DNA from: Kiritimatiellia bacterium
GTDB taxonomy: Bacteria > Verrucomicrobiota > Kiritimatiellia > UBA8416 > JADHWI01
Length of the DNA: 64,000 bases
Assembly (NCBI GenBank): GCA_030744755.1
Contig: JASLPY010000010.1
Coordinates: 43,918-107,917, forward strand
Reading direction: 5' to 3'
This document shows positions 29,636 through 39,379 of the stretch, piece after piece (within the stretch, counting starts at the first letter, position 1; each line of letters begins with the position of its first letter). The translations under genes were made by a program, and so were the position numbers. A model generated the notes under the pieces. It made no database searches. It saw only the letters and a list, made by a program, of their open reading frames with translations, and was not told where the DNA came from.

Positions 29636-29651
29636 TGCAAGAACGATGCCA
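29636..29651 (-). promoter_or_regulatory. Sigma-54 (-24/-12) promoter upstream of nxrC
   Basis: Minus strand TGGCATC-GTTC-TTGCA; GG-N10-GC spacing; 119 nt upstream of the nxrC ATG. Confidence 0.75.
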
Positions 29652-29805
29652 GTTCATCCGTTCAAGTGGAAATCATATCTACTGTCGTTGTAATGTACTG
29701 TCATTACGCACCTTCTGTCGATCACGGCAGGAGAGGGCATCAATGTGAATCTACAGTTGAAATGAAAGGACATGACAAATACGACAGGGTCGCCTGACGT
29801 TCATG

Positions 29806-31155
29806 TCAGGTTTCTGTACCCTTATTCGCGCTAATCAGTCGATACAGATGCCGTTCTGTGATTCCGAGAACTTCAGCCGCTTTCTGTCGATTGCCGTTCG
29901 TGCGGGCGAGTACTCTCCGGATATGCTGTTCATGGGCGGCTTTCAAAGAAAGTAATTCGCCGCCTGAGTTCTCCCCCGGCGCCAGGTTCAGATGTTCCCG
30001 GCTGATTTCGTCGGCTTCGGCCAGCTGCGAACTGAAACAGGCGCGTTCGATTACGTGAGCCAGCTCCCTGACATTACCGGGCCAAGAATAAGCGTGAAGT
30101 GCGGTTTCTGCATCTTTGCTGAGCGTTCTGGATTCTCTGCCTCGTTGCGTAAGTCTTTCCAGAAAATGGGCGGCCAGGGGAATGATGTCCTCTATTCTCT
30201 CACGCAACGGCGGTATATGCAGGCGAAAGACATTCAATCGATGGTACAGATCTTCCCTGAAGGAACCTTCTTTGACTTTGGTGGCAAGATCCTGGTATGT
30301 CGCCGCCAGGATTCTTACATCTACCGCACGTTCCCTGGCTGAACCGACCCTGCGGAACAGGCCCGTCTCAAGTACCCGGAGCAATCGCACCTGTGCGGCG
30401 GTATTCATGTCGCCGATTTCGTCCAGCAGGAGAGTACCTCCGTCCGATACCTCAAACATTCCCGGCCTTGTTTCGGAGGCACCCGTGAACGCCCCTTTCT
30501 CAGCACCAAAAAGCTCGGCGTCCAGCAGATTGTCGGGAAGCGCCCCGCAGTTCAGTACGGAGTACGCCCTGCTGTGCCTTTGGCTCTTCAGATGGATGAA
30601 CTCAGCCAGAACACCTTTCCCGGCTCCTGTTTCGCCATCAATCAGGACTGTCATATCTGTTTCTGCAATCTGCTCGGCTTCCGTCATGATCTTTGCCATG
30701 GTCGGCGACGCGGCAACGATATCGCTGACCGATCCGGTACGCCGCCGTATTTCTTCACGGTAGACCAGGTTCTGCTTTGCCAACGCAACCTTTTCCATTG
30801 CATGCCCGAGCAGCACTGCAAGTTCCTTGAGTCTGACAGGCTTGGTGATGAAGTGATGCGCGCCCAGACGCATGGCTTCGACTGCCGATTCAATTGAGCC
30901 TTGCCCGGTTACCATGATGATCTCGACAACGGGATCGATTTCCTTGAGTGCTTTCAGGAGAGAAATCCCGTCCATTCCAGGCATCATGACGTCCACGAGT
31001 GCAACATCTACGAACTGTTTCTTCACCTGTTCTATGGCCGACTCTGCTTCTCCAGCATGCAGAATGGTAAGATCTTCGGATTGAAGGTATTCGGCTATGT
31101 TCTCCCGGAAATCGGCCTCGTCGTCTACCAACAGAATCGTTCCAGAATGCTTCAT
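29806..31155 (-). CDS. NtrC-family sigma-54-dependent response regulator
   Basis: ILLVDDEADFRENIAEYL receiver; GETGAGKGVLAEFIH; GAFTGA motif; C-terminal Fis-type HTH (NGNRQKAAEVLGITERHLYRLI). Confidence 0.93.
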   Translation of the reverse strand: MKHSGTILLVDDEADFRENIAEYLQSEDLTILHAGEAESAIEQVKKQFVDVALVDVMMPGMDGISLLKALKEIDPVVEIIMVTGQGSIESAVEAMRLGAHHFITKPVRLKELAVLLGHAMEKVALAKQNLVYREEIRRRTGSVSDIVAASPTMAKIMTEAEQIAETDMTVLIDGETGAGKGVLAEFIHLKSQRHSRAYSVLNCGALPDNLLDAELFGAEKGAFTGASETRPGMFEVSDGGTLLLDEIGDMNTAAQVRLLRVLETGLFRRVGSARERAVDVRILAATYQDLATKVKEGSFREDLYHRLNVFRLHIPPLRERIEDIIPLAAHFLERLTQRGRESRTLSKDAETALHAYSWPGNVRELAHVIERACFSSQLAEADEISREHLNLAPGENSGGELLSLKAAHEQHIRRVLARTNGNRQKAAEVLGITERHLYRLISANKGTET

Positions 31156-31159
31156 AATG

Positions 31160-33217
31160 TTACACTGCCACGTTGGTATGGTCCGCCACCTCGGCGGGTT
31201 CCCCGGTAGCCGACGAGTCATCGGGCAACCAGATCCTGAACAATGATCCTTCTCCTAGCCGACTATCAACAGTCAGCCTCCCGTTCAAAGACTCTATGAT
31301 CTGGTGAGAAATGTAAAGGCCAAGGCCGCTCCCTTTGCCGACGGGTTTCGTGGTAAAGAACGGATCGAATATCCTTCCGATGTCATCGGGCGAAATGCCC
31401 GTACCATCGTCCGCAACGCTCAGCTCTATTCCACCGTCTTTGTTCTCGGCTGACACCGTTACGGTGCCACCGATATCCGTAGCATCCAAAGCGTTCATCA
31501 GCAGATTGAGCAGAACCTGTTGGACCTGCAGGGGCCGGCTCCGCGTGAGAAACCACGATGAATCATCGCCCTTTCCCCTATCGTTCGTGAAGTAGTTGCG
31601 CTCGATGTGGCGTTGCCTGGCCCTGCTGCTGCCTTCTACTAGTTGAATCGTGTCGTCAAGCAGCACCGGGATATTGATAACCTCCTCACTCTCTTCACCC
31701 CTGGAAAACACCAGCAGATTCTGGATAATGTTCTTACAGCGAAACACGTTATCGCCTATCCGCTTCAGATGATTTGCGGTCGAACTCCTTTCTTCATCCG
31801 AAGACATACTGCCATCTTCTCTCTCCGCCAGGATTTCGGCCGAACTGGCAACAATGGCGAGCGGATTATTGATTTCGTGCGCTATACCGGCGGCCAATTG
31901 CCCTACCGCAGCCATTCTGCCGGTTTGCATGATCTGGATTTCCATCTCCTTAAGATGGCTGATGTCCTGAATCAGAACCAGCACCTGGTTGATTTCACCG
32001 CCCGTAGAGAGAAGCGGGGTACAGCTCGTCAGAAAGAAACGCTGAACGCCATTCAGTCGAATGGATCTTTCACGGGTCACAGGAGCATTTGCATCTCGGG
32101 CGCTGTTGATCGGACATGATTCGCATCCGGCATCTCCCTGCCACAACAGGCTGCAGCCGGTCTGGTCCAGAATGTCTGCCCCAAACCACTCTTGTGCAAT
32201 CTCATTTGCCCATACAACTTTGTTCTGCAAGTCTGTTATCAGGAGACCGGCGCCGACATTACGCACTATGTCTTCTGTCTTCGCGCGTTCCTGCGACAGG
32301 ATCTCACCGGCTTCGAGGATTTCTATCCCGCGCGTACGTAGTTTGTCCATTATTGTAGTTGTGAAGTACGCCGTGCAACAGGCTGTGGCAACGAATGCGC
32401 CGAGGAATCCCGACACGTAGGTCCATCCATGCGATCTGAGTTGCTCGCCGACTACCCCGGAGCCGTACAACAGGGGGAAAGAAGCTAACACCGCCGACTT
32501 CTCGAGGACAGCCATGCAGCAGAAAAGTGAACAGGCGATCAGTGTTACCAGGTAGGTCTCTCCCTTGTTGAGCAGGATTCCGGCAATAACAATGTGAAAC
32601 AGGTAGAAAAGGAAAAAGGGATTGTTGATGCCACCGGAAAAGTAGATCATCAGGGTAAGCGAGACCAGGTCAAGAAAGACGTGGACAAATGCCACGCGTA
32701 TTACGTTCTCCGTCTTGGGTGGATGAGTTGCGAGGAGCGCGTTGTAGCCAAGCATGGTGAAACCTATGAGGATCAGGGCAAGGGTGGAAAACGCGGAAAT
32801 GATCTGAAAGACAAACCGGCACATGATAGTCACTGCGAACACGCCGGCAATTGCGATCCACCGTAATCGAACGATCCAACTCGTCTGGCTGATGAGCTCT
32901 TCTAACTGGGTCTCTGCAACAATGGTCCTGAGCCCAGTTATCCCTGGAGGTGTGCTGGTGGGGCGCCTGTTCAGAATGTACCACGCGACGATCGCTGCAA
33001 GTGCAAAAGACGTACCGGTACCACGAACGATGTGCAAGACGTAGATCAGCGACTCGCTTGCACCCTGAAGAAAAGCTCGCTCAATGATCTCGTAAATGCC
33101 GAAGATCGCGAACCATGCGAGAAAAGCAATTGAAGATACCCGCGCCCATTTGATCACAATCCGCGCTCCAGTAGCTGGCTGACAGAATTTTCCTTTTCCG
33201 GGATGTCGGACGCACAT
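31160..33217 (-). CDS. Multi-TM sensor histidine kinase with PAS domain
   Basis: H-box GIAHEINNPLAIV; N/G boxes LLNLLMNALDATD, GSGLGLYISHQIIE; N-terminal TM segments; start codon uncertain. Confidence 0.9.
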   Translation of the reverse strand: MCVRHPGKGKFCQPATGARIVIKWARVSSIAFLAWFAIFGIYEIIERAFLQGASESLIYVLHIVRGTGTSFALAAIVAWYILNRRPTSTPPGITGLRTIVAETQLEELISQTSWIVRLRWIAIAGVFAVTIMCRFVFQIISAFSTLALILIGFTMLGYNALLATHPPKTENVIRVAFVHVFLDLVSLTLMIYFSGGINNPFFLFYLFHIVIAGILLNKGETYLVTLIACSLFCCMAVLEKSAVLASFPLLYGSGVVGEQLRSHGWTYVSGFLGAFVATACCTAYFTTTIMDKLRTRGIEILEAGEILSQERAKTEDIVRNVGAGLLITDLQNKVVWANEIAQEWFGADILDQTGCSLLWQGDAGCESCPINSARDANAPVTRERSIRLNGVQRFFLTSCTPLLSTGGEINQVLVLIQDISHLKEMEIQIMQTGRMAAVGQLAAGIAHEINNPLAIVASSAEILAEREDGSMSSDEERSSTANHLKRIGDNVFRCKNIIQNLLVFSRGEESEEVINIPVLLDDTIQLVEGSSRARQRHIERNYFTNDRGKGDDSSWFLTRSRPLQVQQVLLNLLMNALDATDIGGTVTVSAENKDGGIELSVADDGTGISPDDIGRIFDPFFTTKPVGKGSGLGLYISHQIIESLNGRLTVDSRLGEGSLFRIWLPDDSSATGEPAEVADHTNVAV

Positions 33218-33300
33218 CCCTGATACGCGGCTAAAGGCACACGCTCATCATGAAAAAGCTACCGGAAAGCGGAAGAGGGGTCAAGCCAGGGGCGGCAAAC

Positions 33301-34020
33301 GAGCATTACCGCAGTTATGTGGAGTACGGGATTATGTTGAGTGGGTTCCGTAAGTCTCTGCGGATGAGGAAATCGGGCGAAGAACTACTTAACATAACTG
33401 CTGAGGCGCTCGCCACACTTCGTTGAGGAGAGGATTGAACCACCCGCGCTCCCGCGCTAGAGGGCCCGAGGACACGGAGGTTAGATGGGAGGAGGAGACT
33501 TGGGTTCCGGGGAAGTTGCATGAATCTGGCGGAATGACCCCCTCTACCTCTCATTCCTTTTCCCAGATTCATGCAACGTTTGCCATGGGGAGGAAGAAGA
33601 GAAAGAATGTAGGCTTCTCATTACCGCCTTTGTTCTGACCTCAGTCCTCCGTCCCCACAATCCCTCTCAAGAGGCAAACGCGACATGAATTTGATGATGG
33701 TTTTGCCTTTGTTCTGGAAAATGCCTGGCGACATGAAAGTCACAACGAAACCATCGTCAAATTCATGCCGCTCCCGGAAGCAGCGTCTCCTCCTCCCATC
33801 TAACCTCCGTGTCCTCGGGCCCTCTAGCGCGGGAGCGCGGGTGGTTACGTTCTCCAATTCTAATCCCCAGATCACATGCTGCTTATTCAATTCCGGCTAC
33901 TTTGGGCCATCACCATCCGCATTTATGTTGAGTAACTCCGCGACGTCACAGCACATTCACTGGAAGAGGCCAAATCTACTCAACATAATCCCGCACTCCA
34001 CATAACAGCGGTAATGGCTC
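33301..34020. mobile_element. Roughly 720-bp nested-palindrome, apparently noncoding element with ~42-bp terminal inverted repeats (MITE-like or recombinase substrate)
   Basis: Outer TIRs 33301-33342/33978-34020; perfect 61-bp inverted repeat 33438-33498/33786-33846; hairpin arms 33515-33529/33563-33577; arms 33684-33703/33748-33767. Confidence 0.85.
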
Positions 34021-34096
34021 GACAGACCGGCGACCGCCCGGCGGCCACTATGCAACGCGGTTGTCCCGTCCAACATCAGTCGAAGGGGAAGCGCCT

Positions 34097-35356
34097 TCAC
34101 GGTTTTACTTCGATGTTCTCTAGCTGCTTAATCTGGTTCATGAGAAAGATGTCCAGAATGGGATTGCCACTGCTCGAATCTCCTTCGCCTCTCCCAATGA
34201 TTGTGGTGGGAACATTTACGTCCTTTAGAGCCTCCGCAATTCCTGTAAGAGTTTCCTTCTGCATCTCGAGTCTCAACTCAAGTGAACCGTCGGCCTCGGC
34301 AAGAGCTTTTCGTCCCTCAGCTTCACTGATGGCTGCCTGCTTCTTGCCCTCCGCCTGGGTGATTATGGCATCCTTCTCTAACTCGGCTTTCGCGAGTTCG
34401 ATTTCAGCTACCTCACGCGCCTTTTCTGCCAGCACCAATGCAACGGTCTTCTCGGATTCTGCATTGATCATCGCTACTTCATCTTCCATTTCTGCCTGGA
34501 TTGTCGCTTCGAGCTTCTTGTGTTCTTCCTGTGCTTTTGTCTCGGCCAACAGCTTCTCTTCTTCCGCCGCCGCAGTTATCGTCTCCTGCTTCAACTTCTC
34601 TGCGGTCAACATGGCTATGTTTCTTTCCTGTTCCAGCAGGCGATGTTCATCCAGCTTGGTCTGAGTCTGGTTATCGTACTCGATATGCTTCAGTGTGAAA
34701 TTGGCGATTCCGAGTCCGAATTTGCTGCTTATGCCGGGCAACCTTTCTATCTCATTATCGCCAGCGATGCGAGGGGACGTCAGGACCTCGCCATCGACGA
34801 CTTTCTTGTCGTATGCGATAAGCCCGTTTCGTAGAGCGTCAAAAATGTCTCTTATGAATTGCCCTCTGTTCTTAACACTGTCACCGCTTTCGTAGTTCGC
34901 AGCAACAAGCGTTAGAACTGTGTTGACATTGGCCTTTATCAGTCTTTTCAGGACCTCTTCAGTACGAGCAATATTGACGATTAGCCTCATTTGCTCCTCA
35001 TCAGCAGGAAGAGAATATCGAACATAGGCGTTAACGCTGCCCTGCCCATTGTCCTTGAAGGTCACAACTATGGCATCTTCTATTTTATGAAGACCCTTTT
35101 TGTGCTCCTCGAATGTTTTCACAAAACTGACAATCGAGGAGATCTGGAATTTTGTTACCCTTCCGAACGGCCCCTTCCAGTAAATGCCTGGTGATTGGAT
35201 TATCTTCAATTTACCACTTGGCCACTTCTGCAGTACGTGGTAGTAGCCAGCCACATTGTGGCCAAACAGCGTCCAGCATATCGCCGCGGCAACAATGATA
35301 CCTGCAGCGCCCTTGAACAGCTTATTGTTACTCTTGAGATCCATTTCTTTGTTCAT
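34097..35356 (-). CDS. SPFH/band-7 (flotillin/prohibitin-like) membrane protein
   Basis: N-terminal TM, SPFH-like domain, long Ala/Glu/Lys coiled coil; ATG preceded by AGGAGGG. Confidence 0.8.
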   Translation of the reverse strand: MNKEMDLKSNNKLFKGAAGIIVAAAICWTLFGHNVAGYYHVLQKWPSGKLKIIQSPGIYWKGPFGRVTKFQISSIVSFVKTFEEHKKGLHKIEDAIVVTFKDNGQGSVNAYVRYSLPADEEQMRLIVNIARTEEVLKRLIKANVNTVLTLVAANYESGDSVKNRGQFIRDIFDALRNGLIAYDKKVVDGEVLTSPRIAGDNEIERLPGISSKFGLGIANFTLKHIEYDNQTQTKLDEHRLLEQERNIAMLTAEKLKQETITAAAEEEKLLAETKAQEEHKKLEATIQAEMEDEVAMINAESEKTVALVLAEKAREVAEIELAKAELEKDAIITQAEGKKQAAISEAEGRKALAEADGSLELRLEMQKETLTGIAEALKDVNVPTTIIGRGEGDSSSGNPILDIFLMNQIKQLENIEVKP

Positions 35357-35380
35357 ATTCCCTCCTTGTTGTTCCATTTT

Positions 35381-36199
35381 TCAATTAAAGACACACCTGA
35401 ATCCTACATCCGGCAAACACACGTTAGGCCGACATGCACGCCTGGCCGATACTCTCAAATCCTCCCAGTCACTTTTCCATGAACCGCCGCGGATCACTTT
35501 CAGGTGGCGGTTGATAGAAGGCGACGGGTCAATCTGCTCGTCTTCCATGTACATTTCATATCCATCAACAGTCCATTCAGCGGCATTGCCAATGACGTCC
35601 TGCAAACCATATCCATTTATTGAGTAACGTCCTCCCTTGACTGTTCCTCGCACGTCAGATTCCTTCCACTGCGTAAGGTGCGATTTGAAATCCTTCCCCC
35701 ACGGGTAATCGATATTCTTGAATCCGCCTCGAGAGGCATACTCCCACTGGGCTTCCGAAGGTAACGCTTTTCCCATCCACTCTGCGTAGGCTCTGGCGGC
35801 ATACCAACTGATATAGACAATCGGATGTTCCGCCTTCTCCGAAGGAAAAGACAGCCCATCCCAATCGCACAGGTAGTTGAGGTCAGCAAAGTCAAGATCG
35901 ACACTTTCTTTTCTCCACTCCGGGCATTCCTCAACGAATTCCTGGTATTCCCGGTAAGTGACTTCATCGCGATCCATCAAGAAAGAAGAGAGTTTCACCA
36001 GGTGCACAGGTTTTTCATCCAGAGCACCGTGCTCACTTCCCATCCGAAAAGCACCTTGATCGATCGGCATCATATTGGTCGGCGGGGTGAGGGGTGATTC
36101 TTCGCGCTTTGACTTGATGTGATTGACCAGAACCCCACCGATCACTAACACCGCAACCAGACCTGCAATGATGGCTTTCTTGAACCGTTTCAGTTTCAT
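35381..36199 (-). CDS. Formylglycine-generating-enzyme (SUMF1/FGE)-fold protein, membrane-anchored
   Basis: MGSEHGALDEKPVHLVKLSSFLMDRDEVTYREYQEFVEECPEWR ... GNAAEWTVDGYE ... VIRGGSWKSDWEDLRVSARR. Confidence 0.85.
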   Translation of the reverse strand: MKLKRFKKAIIAGLVAVLVIGGVLVNHIKSKREESPLTPPTNMMPIDQGAFRMGSEHGALDEKPVHLVKLSSFLMDRDEVTYREYQEFVEECPEWRKESVDLDFADLNYLCDWDGLSFPSEKAEHPIVYISWYAARAYAEWMGKALPSEAQWEYASRGGFKNIDYPWGKDFKSHLTQWKESDVRGTVKGGRYSINGYGLQDVIGNAAEWTVDGYEMYMEDEQIDPSPSINRHLKVIRGGSWKSDWEDLRVSARRACRPNVCLPDVGFRCVFN

Positions 36200-36239
36200 A
36201 TCAACCTGTTCTGCTAACATTGTTCTGTAATGAACTCTA

Positions 36240-37463
36240 TTACCTGTCCTTCTTGTCCTTTTCCTCGCGGATCTCCTGCATCATGTGTTTTAGTTCCAAC
36301 CTGTGCTTGGCCAGTTCATAGAAGCCATGCCACTGGGTGAAATCCGGAGCCATCATCGATGCGCCCATCCGCGCCCTCCTGCCCTCGTGGTGCCAGAACT
36401 CGAAGTACTTGTACTCGATCATTTCATCGAACTTGTCCTTCGTTAAATACTTCTCTGCGTAAAGCGCATCCATACCCTGCTTTATCGGGTCGAAATACTC
36501 TTTGTTATAGAGCTCAACAGCTCTATCAAACTGATGGTAGTGGTTGTCAGCCCAACTTCGTGAGTGGCAGGAAAGACAGACTGTTTTCATCGCAGACCTC
36601 TTTTCCTCCCAGTTATCGGTTTTTGAAGTCCTGGGACGTTCCAGCTCCCACGAAAGCCGGGAGCTGACATTGTGCGTCGGCGTTAGCTCACCAATGCCTG
36701 ACATGTGGCAGGTTGCGCATGTAGGTGCACGGTGATGTTTCGTATCCCATGCATCGCTGGAAACATCCAGATTCCATGTGTGACCCTCAGATGCATAGAT
36801 GACACCATGTTTGGACTCATTGTATATCTCTAGCTGCGGGTGATCCGGACCCATATGGCATGTACCGCATGTTTCCGGCCTTCTTGCTTCTGCAATGGAA
36901 AACTTGTGCCTGGTATGACAGGCCGTACAGGAACCTTTGCTGCCGTCAGGATTGATTCGACCAATTCCATTATTCGGCCATGTGTCAGGATCCAGTTTTC
37001 CATCTTTAACTTTAACTACTGAACCGTGACACTTCTCACAGCCATTGATTGCAGCGGCTTCGCCCTCAATATGATACGCCAGAACATTATCACCGGCACG
37101 ATCACCTGAGAGATCCTGAACAAAAGATGACGCTTTGTGATGAAGTGACTGGTTGAATTCAGCTACCTGCCGGGGGTGACAGCGCGAACAGTCTTTCGGG
37201 GTGACGAGGGGCGAGATATACACACCCTCATGAGCCATGGCGTCAACGTCTGTTTTCTCGGCTTCATGGCAATCTATACATGTGACTCTTGCCTTGGCAT
37301 GAAGACTGTTTTCCCAGTCATGAACGATACCGGATGAGGTGCGCGCGTGACATGTCTCGCACTTCTTCGCCTGGATGCGGTCTTTTCTCAACGCTCTGAG
37401 GCCGTCTGCATATGCAGAAGTACAGATAACGAGAAACAGAACAGATAATAGCGATGTTTTCAT
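36240..37463 (-). CDS. HAO-family octaheme cytochrome c (hydroxylamine oxidoreductase-like / HaoA-like)
   Basis: 8 CxxCH counted; C-terminal FEFWHHEGRRARMGASMMAPDFTQWHGFYELAKH signature; signal peptide MKTSLLSVLFLVICTSAYA (alternative start 37487). Confidence 0.85.
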   Translation of the reverse strand: MKTSLLSVLFLVICTSAYADGLRALRKDRIQAKKCETCHARTSSGIVHDWENSLHAKARVTCIDCHEAEKTDVDAMAHEGVYISPLVTPKDCSRCHPRQVAEFNQSLHHKASSFVQDLSGDRAGDNVLAYHIEGEAAAINGCEKCHGSVVKVKDGKLDPDTWPNNGIGRINPDGSKGSCTACHTRHKFSIAEARRPETCGTCHMGPDHPQLEIYNESKHGVIYASEGHTWNLDVSSDAWDTKHHRAPTCATCHMSGIGELTPTHNVSSRLSWELERPRTSKTDNWEEKRSAMKTVCLSCHSRSWADNHYHQFDRAVELYNKEYFDPIKQGMDALYAEKYLTKDKFDEMIEYKYFEFWHHEGRRARMGASMMAPDFTQWHGFYELAKHRLELKHMMQEIREEKDKKDR

Positions 37464-37483
37464 AGGTAGTTTTATTCCTTCAT

Positions 37484-37993
37484 TCATGATTCGTGATCCG
37501 TGTGTACTAAATTGCGGTGGCATTCAAGGCATGACTTGGCCTCTCCGTTCAAGAAAGCCCGGTGGCCCATAAACCCGCCTCGCGGCATCCCTGCAGGCAA
37601 GAGGTCCTTGTGACATTTCCTGCACGAATCGGGACTGATGTTCTTTACCGCTTTACATTTCCAGGCTTCATGATCGATATCTTCCGGCTTCAGCAGCATA
37701 TGTCTGAACGTGTCATTCGCTCCCTGTGTGATCTTTGTGTACCATTTACTGAATGTACCTGGAGGAAGGTGGCAGTCAGCACATTCAGCAACCACCCCAC
37801 TCCTGTTGTTGAAATGTGACGAATTCTTGTATTGCTGATATGGCTGAACCATCTCGTGACAGGAGACACAGAATTCAGTCGTGGACGAGTAATGGTACGA
37901 CCACTTTGTTGCCCAGTGAGCACCCGTAAGGAACAATGTTGTAGACAACGATACCATTGCTATCTGCTTTTTATGTACGCCCTTGCTGAACAT
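37484..37993 (-). CDS. NapC/NirT/NrfH-type tetraheme membrane cytochrome c
   Basis: N-terminal TM anchor; CVSCH, CADCH, CRKCH, CLECH; stop overlaps a possible HAO start (TCATGA). Confidence 0.88.
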   Translation of the reverse strand: MFSKGVHKKQIAMVSLSTTLFLTGAHWATKWSYHYSSTTEFCVSCHEMVQPYQQYKNSSHFNNRSGVVAECADCHLPPGTFSKWYTKITQGANDTFRHMLLKPEDIDHEAWKCKAVKNISPDSCRKCHKDLLPAGMPRGGFMGHRAFLNGEAKSCLECHRNLVHTDHES

Positions 37994-38006
37994 AGAACAT
38001 CATGCG

Positions 38007-39341
38007 CTATTTGTTGTGCCATACCTGGAAATCCGGGTACGCTTCGTTCGCGTGCTCGGACAGGTCCAGACCTCTGAGTTCATCCTGTTCGCTGACCCGC
38101 AACTTGACTGCGAATGAGATGACTTTGAACACGAAGTATGAGACGAAGAAGGCCCATACGAAGGCGACAACGGATCCGAGAAGCTGTATCAGTATGTTGC
38201 GTAGTTGAAACATCTCACCCGACTTGAACATACCAACAGCAACTGTGCCCCAGAACCCGCACACACCATGCACAGATATAGCTCCAACGGGATCGTCTAT
38301 CCCCCTCTTGTCAAAGAAGATGATCGAATGAACAACAATAACTCCTGCGAAACCTCCAATAACAATGGCCCAGATCGGTTCAACATGCGCGCATCCAGCA
38401 GTAATTGCGACCAGCCCTGCCAGCGCTCCGTTCAAAGTTATTCCCGCATCTGCTTTCCCGAATTTGAAACATGCCGTGGTCATGCCGGCAATAGCGCCCC
38501 CTGCCCCTGCCAAGGTGGTGTTTATGAGGATCTGCGCAATTGTTTCATTTCCTGAAAGCGTGTTGCCGGCATTGAAACCGTACCAGCCAAACCACAAGAT
38601 GAGGGTGCCAAGCGCCGCCAGCGGAAGATTATGTCCCGGTATCGGTGCTACCGAGCCATCAGGTCTGAATTTTCCGATTCTGGGACCAAGAACCAACGTA
38701 CCTGCGAGGCCCGCCCACCCTCCCAAGGCATGGATTACTGTGGATCCGGCAAAGTCTATGAATCCAAGGTTCTCAAGCCAGCCACTACCATCATGTAGCC
38801 CTCCCCACACCCAGCTGCCAAAAACCGGATAAATGAAGACGGCCATCGCGGTAGTAAACATCAAGCTTGCCACGAAACTCGTACGCTCAGCCATCGCACC
38901 TGAAACAATAGCCGCAACGGAAGAGACAAAGACAAGTTGGTACATCCAGAATGAATAAAGCCACGGATCTTGATTTGCTGCATAACTGTGCAGGAAGAAA
39001 CCATCTATTCCAAAAAGTCCATTGGTCGCCCCAAACATCAAACCAAACCCAAACGCCCAGAAGGCAACCGAGCTGACAGCAAAGTCCATGACGTTCTTCA
39101 TGATGGCATTGACAGCATTCTTTCCACGCGTGAAGCCGATTTCCACCATGCTGAAGCCTGCCTTCATGAAGAAAACAAGAATGGCGGCCAGACAGATCCA
39201 TACGAAGTCCAGGTTTGTCTGCACCTCTTCTGACGTGACAGGTACTCTCGTATAATCCGCATAAGCTGCGCTGCTATACAGGAATAGCGAAGCGATGCCG
39301 ATTCCGGTCGCCAGCTTTCGTGGGTAACGATTCATCTTCAT
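38007..39341 (-). CDS. amt: Ammonium transporter
   Basis: Signal peptide; FWAFGFGLMFG, GGWAGLAGTLVLGPRIGKF, FGWYGFNAGNTL; 11-12 TM Amt/Mep/Rh family. Confidence 0.93.
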   Translation of the reverse strand: MKMNRYPRKLATGIGIASLFLYSSAAYADYTRVPVTSEEVQTNLDFVWICLAAILVFFMKAGFSMVEIGFTRGKNAVNAIMKNVMDFAVSSVAFWAFGFGLMFGATNGLFGIDGFFLHSYAANQDPWLYSFWMYQLVFVSSVAAIVSGAMAERTSFVASLMFTTAMAVFIYPVFGSWVWGGLHDGSGWLENLGFIDFAGSTVIHALGGWAGLAGTLVLGPRIGKFRPDGSVAPIPGHNLPLAALGTLILWFGWYGFNAGNTLSGNETIAQILINTTLAGAGGAIAGMTTACFKFGKADAGITLNGALAGLVAITAGCAHVEPIWAIVIGGFAGVIVVHSIIFFDKRGIDDPVGAISVHGVCGFWGTVAVGMFKSGEMFQLRNILIQLLGSVVAFVWAFFVSYFVFKVISFAVKLRVSEQDELRGLDLSEHANEAYPDFQVWHNK

Positions 39342-39379
39342 CCATTATTCCTTCCTACCGGTCAGGGCCATCCCCTGAC

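Noticed and set aside
33423-34005. Short ORFs inside the 720-bp element (for example LLLPSNLRVLGPSSAGARVV in two ORFs)
   Set aside because: They are the translated arms of the perfect 61-bp inverted repeat, not independent genes
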